The notes below the pieces were generated by a model. It did not search any database. It was not told the origin of the DNA and was given only the letters and a program-made list of their open reading frames with translations. A stretch of DNA of 64,000 nt. It comes from Odiellus spinosus (taxonomy: Eukaryota > Arthropoda > Arachnida > Opiliones > Phalangiidae). Numbering within the stretch: the stretch's first letter is position 1; each line of letters begins with the position of its first letter. The DNA lies in NCBI GenBank assembly GCA_963920705.1, contig OY987226.1, positions 498,501 to 562,500 of the forward strand. Reading direction: 5' to 3'. A program made the position numbers and the translations under genes. This document shows, one piece after another, positions 55,923 through 64,000 of this stretch.

Positions 55923-57188
55923 TACGGTTTTTAGTTAGCTAATGCTGAATGCGTTTGAAAGTGGAGTTTTATTTCACTTTCCCTTTAAAGGTAAATATCT
56001 TTAAAAACGTCTTTTTCTGTAGAGTAGGTATTAGTCTTCTACGTGATCGAGGTCGGATCTCGTGGGTTTTTTTTACAATCTAGGAGCTTATATTTATCGA
56101 GTTTGGCTTTAGTGTAGGATGAAGTGAATTTTAAATAATTCCAATTGGGAACGCTGAACTAAGTTCGCGCCTATATCCGCGATCGCCTACGTCTACTAAC
56201 AATATTCCTGAACAATTCCTAGAAAGAGGAATTCGTATAACGTTTATTAATCGAATAAGACCATCGTGAATGTTAATCAGATATTAAAATATTCATTTCT
56301 TATTCCATTATCTTCCGTTATTCGGATATTTTTGGATAAAATTGTTCGTAACTAAAACAATGAAATTTCTATATTCGTATAATTGTTAAAATGTTTACCC
56401 GAAGATAAGCCTTCGCCGCTTTATCTATCTACAAATTATCTCGTATTCGAACGTATAACGATGGATAAGAAACATTCGCGTTTCCAGAATTAGTCTAAAA
56501 TATAAGAAACAATATTTCAAATTGACTTTTAATTCGAAGAATAGAAATAAAACGATAAGATTTTAAATCATCTTTTTGTTCGTTATTTTTCAGGAAAATA
56601 AATTTTGAATTAAATTTTTATCCGAACGTATAACGTATCGGATAATATTCTAAGATAAGACGGCCATTCTCGGATGAAAACGGATTAGGTTTTTGTTTTT
56701 ATCTTGGAATAAGTTAACTCAAATGAAAAATAGTCTGTTTTAATCAAACAGATAATAATATATATCAGAATTTATTAGATTTTATCCAATTAATAAAAAA
56801 TTATACGAATTCCGAACTGTAATAGTATTGGTACCCCTGTTTTGTTGTTCGCTCTGTTTTTAATTTTCTCTATATCTTTACTCTCCTTTTGATAATCTTA
56901 ATTCGCGCGGGATTACTCGAGAGGTCCGCGCGAGCGTGAAAAGGCGGTAGTGGTTAATGCTCGAACTGTAAACTACAAAAGAACGAATCGAATCGTGGCC
57001 AGGGATTTTGGGAAAGCGGAAGAGACGCGGATTGACCCTGACACGGTTAGCTTCCGACGCCTATAACTCTACCGCGGCTCCGCTCAAGGATAAAGCTGAC
57101 CCCCGTTACCATCGCTTAACGCTTAATTAAAACGCGCCAATGCGAGCGGGGCTTTCTTCCACAAACTTTATCTTCCAATACGTTTAAT

Positions 57189-57616
57189 AAAACCAGAGGT
57201 ATATAATAACCCCCTTCGGGGGGAAGTATGAAAGGTAGACAAAATCGACGAACAACGAGTGCCCGGCGTAAATCGCGGCGGATCGACACACCGCTTTTCT
57301 CCCAAAAAATAGTTACACCATTTTGAACCTCACTAAATTTTCCCTACGCGCGCTTCCGGAACTCGCTAGCTGAAGTCAACCTTCGACTCTATTTTAACAG
57401 ACAGCCTGACTCCCGAGACAGGAAGTTCTAAACACAAATCGAGCCGTCTTGTTTATACAAAGACCATTTACTAGAGTAGCGACATTGAGAAGTCCAGCGC
57501 GAGCTAGTGGCCTAGATAGTCAGCAGAGGGCTCTCGTTCTTCGTGATTTTTAGCATTGGTAATATAGGGGCTTTCATACTTTCCTTCCGAAGGGGGTTAT
57601 TATATACCTCTGGTTT
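57189..57616. mobile_element. 428-bp element with long inverted ends
   Basis: The left end 'AAACCAGAGGTATATAATAA' then CCCCCTTCGG and 'GAAGTATGAAAG' is mirrored at the right by 'CTTTCATACTT', 'CCGAAGGGGG' and 'TTATTATATACCTCTGGTTT'. The interior is GC-richer than its surroundings and has no long frame. It is a non-autonomous DNA element by structure. Confidence 0.8.
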
Positions 57617-59198
57617 AATTTAAACCAAAAGCTTCGAAATTTTTCAACAGTTTCTTTCTTGAAATTACGACGTTGTCCAGCCGTTAATTAATATTTTCGA
57701 GACGTTTGACTAGTATCGTAATTAATTTATTGAAAATGATATCGGACTAAGTTTTTTCCCAAATATTTGGGTAATTAGTTTTTAACTGGCTTCAATTTGG
57801 ATTAGTCCAATGTTCTCCAAACTTTTCAACCAAATAATACCCAAATATACCAAAATTTGCTTAGTAAAATCATCGAGCGAGTTCCATTTTTGACGTATTG
57901 ATGCGTGGAAGAAAAAGTGTTAAATTTTTAAATATACCGTTAATGTGAAATTTTTTCCTCCGAATTTTTGGCTATTAATAATTATGGACGCAGTCACGCG
58001 TTAGGTAATACGAACGTTCAAAAAGGGTGTCAATATTGCGTTGGAAAAAATCAGATGATCATCATAACGGTGTAATGAACTTTAGCTTATTCGAAAATGT
58101 CCGAAAAATATTCTTTAGTGTCAAAGGCACGGGTATTACCAGAGCTAGTGGTTGCTCGCGACAAAATTGTGGAATAATAATAAAGAACCAGACATGAAAT
58201 CGTGGATAAAGGATTATAAAGGTTTAGCCAGTCTTAAATCGTGTATATTGAATACCAAAGGGAGAGCCAGACGTAAAATTATGGATTAGGGATACTAAAG
58301 TCAACTTTTTTGTAGTTAATCCCTCGAAGATAATCCATTGGATGAAGTAACTGGAATGATAGTCTATTTAAACGGATAATATCTGAAAATAAAAGTTCTA
58401 CAAAACTCCGTAATTAATTAAATTTAAATAATAAATTCAAAGCTCTCGCAACTCGGCCAGATTAATTACGGTATTATTTTAAAATTATGGCAATAAATTA
58501 TAAATTAGTGCCTTTAATGTACGCGTCGCGTATTAGTAGGATCATTATAAAGTTACGGAGCGTTGGCACTGGTTAGATTTCGAGAAATAAAGGTATTTCT
58601 TACCGCCAAATATCGTTACGTTAAATACAATTACGCGGGGTTCTAGTTGAAGAACATTATTGGGAATACTAGGGAGGAAATCTTACTTAATAAGACCGAT
58701 TGAAATTATATGATAAAATAAAAGTAATTTGACATGAAATTGGAACAATCTAAAACCGATTTATTTATTTTCCAAAAACCTTATTTAAAAGAGGAATTAA
58801 AAAGCAGGTGGCCCCTTTTTCGAATAACTTGGAAATAAGAAAAAGTTGATCTTTTATATTAGAGCCGAAAGTATGTCCTTTTAAAGATTTTACGAAGGCT
58901 GCTGAAAAAAACGTATAATTTATTCGACAGACAGAGAGATAGAGGGAGAGATAGTCAAAACCTAGTACCTTTACCTTTTTTAATATATCAAATACTTGAA
59001 TTAAGCTCTAACGCGCGGGCCACGCTCCTTCTGCGGGTTTTAAGAACGTCTCGGAAGCCACCCACCACGCGCGCAACCAGTTACGACACTATGCATCGCC
59101 GGTACGCAATGTACTTTATTATAAAGCGTTAAATTAAATGGAATGACAATGACTATATTGTAGTAACTCCAAAAGATGAATTTTCATATTGAATAATA

Positions 59199-59220
59199 TT
59201 AAAGGGAGAATGCAGCCTAA
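59199..59220. repeat. Dispersed repeat end (AGGGAGAATGCAGCCTAA)
   Basis: It faces the inverse copy at 61760-61780, 2.6 kb away; also at 11535-11556 and 24237-24256. The motif is short, so pairing as ends of one element is uncertain. Confidence 0.5.
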
Positions 59221-60899
59221 TATGAATTTTTTTATCGATTCCTTCGAGTGTTAAATAGCAACCTAATCCACTGATAAAAACCGTTTACGAAACAAATATT
59301 AACACTAGAAATAAATTTAAAACTTACCCGGAAAGAAATAGGCTTAGCGGGATTCATTTCTAATAAAATTTTACTAACGGTAATTATTCTTAAAAAATAT
59401 TTCCCATCTTTATCAATAATTTCTACGATAAACATTGACTTAATTTGTAAAACAAACCATAATGTTCTATCTAATAAGTTCTCTCGTTACGAATTAAAGG
59501 AATTTTTTATCATTTTTATTTCCGAGAAATAGGCTTAGCGGGATTCGGCTGCTATTTAAACAATAAAATTGCATTCTCTGTTTAAGTGCTTATTACAATA
59601 ATTTTGGGATTAATTTTTCTTAAAATAGCTGCCAAATATATATCAAAATACTATTAAAATAATTATCATAACCTAATTATAATAAATTTAAACGCATTAC
59701 GGATGTTAATGAGATCATAACGTGGAACGCTAACGCGCGCGCTGAATTATTTCGAGCTTAGGACAAGGAAATAAACACTAGTAAAATACAACGTTTTGGA
59801 CCTGACTTTTATAATACCGTGGCACCACTATAGTTTCTAAATAGTGAAGGGGTGTGGTCACTAGTTTGGCAGGATTTTGGAGGGTCGAAATTTGAAAGGG
59901 GGAGGGAAATAAGTTTGGGAAACAAAAAATTGAAAGGAGGCCGCGCTCGGGTAATTTCGTAGAAACCTTTTCCCAGGTAGATAGCTTTTTAGCGTTCGAA
60001 ACGCCGCGTACGTTTTTGATCGCGGAGTGTTACCTCAAGGGGTTGATATAAACGGGCCCGCAATATTACCTAAATATGAAATTTTCTGAATAAATACTTA
60101 ATTTATTATCGTAAGCCTCGGTTTTTAAGTGACGCGCGTCATTTATCGTTGTTTACGGCCATAAATCGCTAGTTTCAATTGTTTTCACCTACAAGTACAA
60201 GGTTTAACTGGATTTAACTTTTTTATACCTTTTGGATTTGAATTGCAATCGCAGGTGAGAATTTTTCTCGAGTGAACTTGGATTTCAATATAATTATTTA
60301 TCTCAATTTATTAAAAATTTAGTAGATTATTAGAATTAAAAATTAGATGATTATTAGTTTAACTATAGTTAAAATCCCTAATTAGTTTATTAGTTTAATT
60401 AACTATTTTGTTAATTAAATCCATTTACGTTTATTTCAGTCAGGATTAACTTGGATTAACATATTTTTTACGCTGAAATTTTTCTCAATTAATTAAGAAT
60501 TTAGTATAGATTATTAATTTAACTATAATTACACTCCCAAATTAGTTTATTTATTAGTTTAATTAAACTATTTCGTTAATTAACCTCATTTATAAATTAC
60601 TAGAAGCGTGTTCGTGTTTTTCGCGTAAAATTGAAGAAACTGGCGTAATATTGTGAAAATGATAATTATTTTACCGTAAAATAACTTGACTCTAAAGCCT
60701 CTTTCATACATACTTAAGGGTAAAAACGGTGCCAAGGCTTAGCGTCATCTTCTTCAAAAATGTCAGGAATTTTAAAACTACAAATAATTATCACGAAATA
60801 TATACTTAGTTAATCGTGATTTATTTTATTTAAATTATTTTTAGTAAAAAATTAGTGTTTTAGACGCCATATTTAATTATTTGTCAGCTGTTGGTTACG

Positions 60900-61205
60900 G
60901 AGCAAATTGGTTCCCGAAGCAACAAGAATCGATTTTTTAAATCAATTGATTTAATCAAATATCTAAGTCGATTCAAACCATATCGCTTGAATCGCGCGAA
61001 TGGGAAACTGTTTTTTCTCGAATCGATTTGAATCGATTACTCGAAATTGCTTCGGGAACCAATTACGAATTCGCGGCTTCAATAACCAACGGATGAAATT
61101 GTAATAAATTTGTTAACGAAGGTGATACTAGAACAGATATCCCTTAGAAGTATTTGGAACGATTTAAATATCGGTTAGGTTTTATCGATTAAAATCGATC
61201 ATCGG
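60900..61205. repeat. Family C-related repeat
   Basis: 'TTGCTTCGGGAACCAATTAC', 'CAATAACCAACGGATGAAAT' and several 'AATCGATT' blocks match the family C order. Confidence 0.6.
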
Positions 61206-61306
61206 GATAAGTTTACAATTAAATAATAGCACCATTCCAATTTGTGGCTTTTCAATAATACGAAAGGTTAGAAATTGATTTCCGTGCTGACTCAGTTTGA
61301 CCAATT

Positions 61307-61445
61307 ATACCCTCTTCAGACGCAGGCTTAGCTAGCCGGTTTAATCAGCTTTAAGCTAGGTTTAATCACGATTAATCTTGGCTTTATTGAACCTGAGAAG
61401 GCTATAATTAAACCTCGGTTAAATCTGATTAATCCAAGCTATTTA
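61307..61445. mobile_element. Copy of the ATACCCTCTTC element, one end clear
   Basis: 'ATACCCTCTTCAGACG' followed by 'GGTTTAATCA' and inverted 'GATTAATC' blocks parallel the complete element at 62222-62345. Confidence 0.55.
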
Positions 61446-61759
61446 AAAAAATAACCGCTACTTCGTGGGATTTATTTTAATTAAAAAGTTATTCTTTAAA
61501 AATTTTGGGATCTTTCGAAGCGTGGTCCTTCTTCATCCGTTTTAACTAATAATTTTAACGAAGAGAATGAATAGTTAAAACGCGGCTATACATAATCCTT
61601 TACCGATATTCCAGCTCCGCACCATAAATTTTGAGCCCATTAATTTGAAACCTCGCAAATATTAACAAATAATATTAACAAAGAATAGAGGTATTATTCT
61701 TGACATTAACTAAGTTCAAAGGTCAAACTCGAAGGAATCGAAAAAAAAATAACTCGTTG

Positions 61760-61780
61760 TTAGGCTGCATTCTCCCTTTA
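61760..61780. repeat. Dispersed repeat end, inverse copy
   Basis: 'TAGGCTGCATTCTCCCTTTA', the reverse complement of 59199-59220. Confidence 0.5.
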
Positions 61781-62221
61781 GGGATTTCCCCAGCCAGCCC
61801 CAACAATAATTTTTCAAATAAATTACTCGAGAAATAAGGATTTCAAATTAAATGATATGAATGTAAATAAACGCTTTGAATGGCGCCATGTTCGGGTCAG
61901 CTCTTTCGCTACTTAGACGTGATTTGTTAAACCCCAGAGATTTCGGGGCGTTCCAAATAAAATGGACTCTTTTATATCTTCGAGTGTTGCCTGATATTAC
62001 GATTCATTTGAATCTTGTTTTAGCGCGAAAATTATAAGCTTTCGCGCCATTTTCGAATCCCCTACGCTTGAACGAAGACTTGGAATGACCTTTTCAATAC
62101 AATAATTATATACATTGAGAAATGATCTTTACAGTTGACCAGAAAATTTTACAATTTGACCTTTCGAAAAATTTAAAAAAACAGTCATTCAAATTAAGTC
62201 TCATAGCGCGAAGACGACTTC

Positions 62222-62345
62222 ATACCCTCTTCAGACGTAATTAGCCACACTGTTTAATCAGATTTAACTGAGATTTACGTCCTACAGACCCAAGGTTAAT
62301 CCAGATTAAACAGCGGCTAATTACTCCTAATCCGAAGAGGGTATT
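62222..62345. mobile_element. 124-bp palindromic MITE
   Basis: 'ATACCCTCTTC' at the left is mirrored by 'GAAGAGGGTAT' at the right. Inside, 'TAATTAGCC' pairs with 'GGCTAATTA', and 'TTTAATCAGATTTAACT' with the reverse of 'GGTTAATCCAGATTAAAC'. The whole unit can fold into one hairpin. Confidence 0.8.
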
Positions 62346-64000
62346 ACTCGACATCTTAGCGGAGCGGTATTCGTATACCCGCAATTGGTAGGGTTGGTTC
62401 TTTTGATCCGCAGTTTTTAAAAGGTTAATTAACAACGGGAAAAAACTTAACCCCGAGTTTTTCAGGGTTCATAGGTGAACAAGTTTTTTAGTTATCTCGA
62501 AATATTTAAATTAATTTGTAATTTCTCCAAATCGAACTATCCGGTAATACGAGTTTTGACGGTATAGTGACCGCGTAACCAAGTCTTACGTTATAAAATT
62601 GGCTAACAATGGTTGTAGCTAAGAAAATGAGAAGTTTCACCTATATAGCGTGAAGCTTCAAAAAAACAACAAAATAAGAATAACTATGACGTCTAATTAA
62701 TAATTTTTTCCTACCGTATATTAGTACTTTGGCGCGTACCGTTTGCCGTTAGAGGACCCTTATGAACAAACTCATTTGGATCACGAAAGACTTTAACTCG
62801 TAACGCGTGTTTTAATGAGCGGAAAAAGTTTTTAGGAAAGCTAGGAGAGTTAATCGCGATTCCAGTTTAACTAGTTGGACCTAGACCGATATCAGCGTTT
62901 TAAAATATCTTAAATTCTCGTGGTTGGTTTTTGTAACACCAGCTTGAAACCCGTACCAATGCTTGACCTATATATTTCAATCAAAAAAAAGAAAGTCAAA
63001 GTTTTCCTCAAAAATCCCAACTTAGACATCTTCTTTATACGTTATTTTAAAAAATAAATGCCCACATATAAATGAAAAACATTAAAAATTAAAATTAAAT
63101 ACTTTTTTTAGAGATCAGTAACTGAAAAAGTTATTCGTTTTTTAATTTAATATAAATTGGACCTTTTTAACAATTTTTAATTAATTATTTCAATAAGAAA
63201 TTATTTTTTACTTCTATTTTAGTATAGTTCCTTTCCGACCAATCAGTGACTAGGAATGTATCTCGTAACGTTCTAAAATAAAAGAGAATTTTTGATTTAC
63301 AGTTTAACTAATTTTTGGAAGGTTTTAGAGATGCTGGTGCAACAATTTAGTGAAACAAAAAAATTAATGATTAGATTTTAAGCTAAGCCTAATTTTGAAA
63401 TTAATAGATATAAAAGTTGAAAACCCGAATAATTTTTCGAATACCTTTTGACATGAAATTACGGTAATTTCGTAACTAGAGATTACAGCCAACGTTAGAG
63501 GCTCGTGAAATTTTGATAGACGATCTTTGTATGATTCCCAAAATTTCATAAAAAAGCTTATTTTAAGCCCCATTTTAAATAAATTTTTACAAGCTTCTAA
63601 TCCAGGCTTGCGCCTTACTTCTAACGGAAGTTTATATCATTTCTATATCAGTCGCTCGAAGCTCGTTAAAGTGTGGGTTAAACTCTAAGTTTAATTTAAG
63701 TTTTAACTTTGATTTGACGCGAAATTTGGATTTTTGGCCAAAAATTGAAAACGCGCCTTTACTCTCATCTATCCAGGGTTATTAAGACATTTTTTGCTCG
63801 TACGTTTCTACGCGATTTCCTGGTATTTATATTCAGTCAACGAAGCTTGAGTTTTACCAATACACGCGATTTTATAAAAATAATAATAATAATAATAGTA
63901 TATTTCACCTTGTTTTTTCTATTTTTTTTTTTTTTGTTTGTTCGCAGCACGTGTAAGACTTGTATACTTAAAATTAATTTCAGTTAAAAATAAATATAAT

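Larger units (their letters stand above)
52666..64000. other. Repeat-rich region with almost no coding signal
   Basis: About 11 kb, strongly AT-rich, with the candidate exon at 54098-54177, a cluster of family B and C elements (55.3-55.9 kb), a 428-bp inverted-repeat element (57189-57616) and small palindromic elements near 61.3 and 62.3 kb. Open frames here are short and lack splice or domain support. It could be a long intron of a gene continuing past 64000. Confidence 0.5.

Noticed and set aside
63745..63987. 80-codon plus-strand frame rich in Ile/Phe at the window end
   Set aside because: Composition follows an AT-rich simple sequence (TAATAATAATAA and T runs), with no domain or splice support.
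1..64000. tRNA, rRNA or CRISPR features
   Set aside because: No segment with a tRNA-like B box in a foldable context, no rRNA match and no spacer-type array was seen. The tandem arrays here have no variable spacers and the genome is animal.

Overview
This is an AT-rich piece of animal nuclear genome with intron-split genes: GT-AG introns, many only 55-150 bp, others several kb, and a heavy load of short non-coding repeats. The gene set points to a protostome, most likely a non-insect arthropod such as a chelicerate or myriapod. That set is a complement factor B/C2-like gene, a type I BMP receptor of the thickveins class, a glycine/tryptophan-rich cuticle-like protein and a ZP module. Insects generally lack factor B-like genes. 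The species assignment is inference; no ribosomal or mitochondrial marker is present.

Layout. (1) 91-8526 (+) is the 3' part of a secreted CCP-vWA-serine-protease gene of factor B architecture: at least 10 CCP/sushi modules, one exon each, then a vWA domain, then a protease domain whose His, Asp and Ser are all replaced while its disulfide cysteines remain. (2) 8.5-11.2 kb is repeats plus one uncharacterised reading frame. (3) 11206-32894 (-) is one large secreted gene. I could join 26 coding exons in phase, giving about 1,986 residues: signal peptide, Ser/Thr linker and 13 CUB domains, most split by an intron at the same place. Its introns hold three minisatellites, several MITE-like elements and a heat-shock-element plus TATA promoter on the opposite strand. 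(4) 36711-37765 (+) is a complete EAPP (E2F-associated phosphoprotein) gene of 4 exons. (5) 38293-41554 (+) is a complete type I BMP receptor gene of 8 exons, 558 aa, starting about 530 bp after EAPP. (6) 45196-46451 (-) is a three-exon gene for a 156-aa secreted Gly/Trp-rich protein with its own TATA box. (7) 49501-50730 (-) holds two exons of a small ZP protein that appears to contain only the ZP-N half; a possible leader exon lies at 52618-52665. (8) 52.7-64 kb is mostly repeats, with one candidate start exon at 54.1 kb.

Two extracellular multi-domain genes lie side by side in convergent orientation (3' ends 2.7 kb apart): the factor B-like protein, which may serve as a binding scaffold rather than an enzyme, and the 13-CUB protein. 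Both use CCP or CUB modules common in complement and recognition proteins. A functional link between them is suggested only by position and module type. The other genes are unrelated housekeeping (EAPP), signalling (BMP receptor) and matrix/cuticle genes.

Repeats recur as families A-E: A, about 150 bp, 5 copies; B, 'GCTACGTTCACAC' ends, 4 copies; C, 'AATCGATTTGAAAC', 4 copies; D, about 230 bp, 3 copies; E, 'GTCAGGGAA' minisatellite with conserved flanks, 2 full copies plus fragments. Exon boundaries were worked out by hand from splice consensus, phase and domain continuity.
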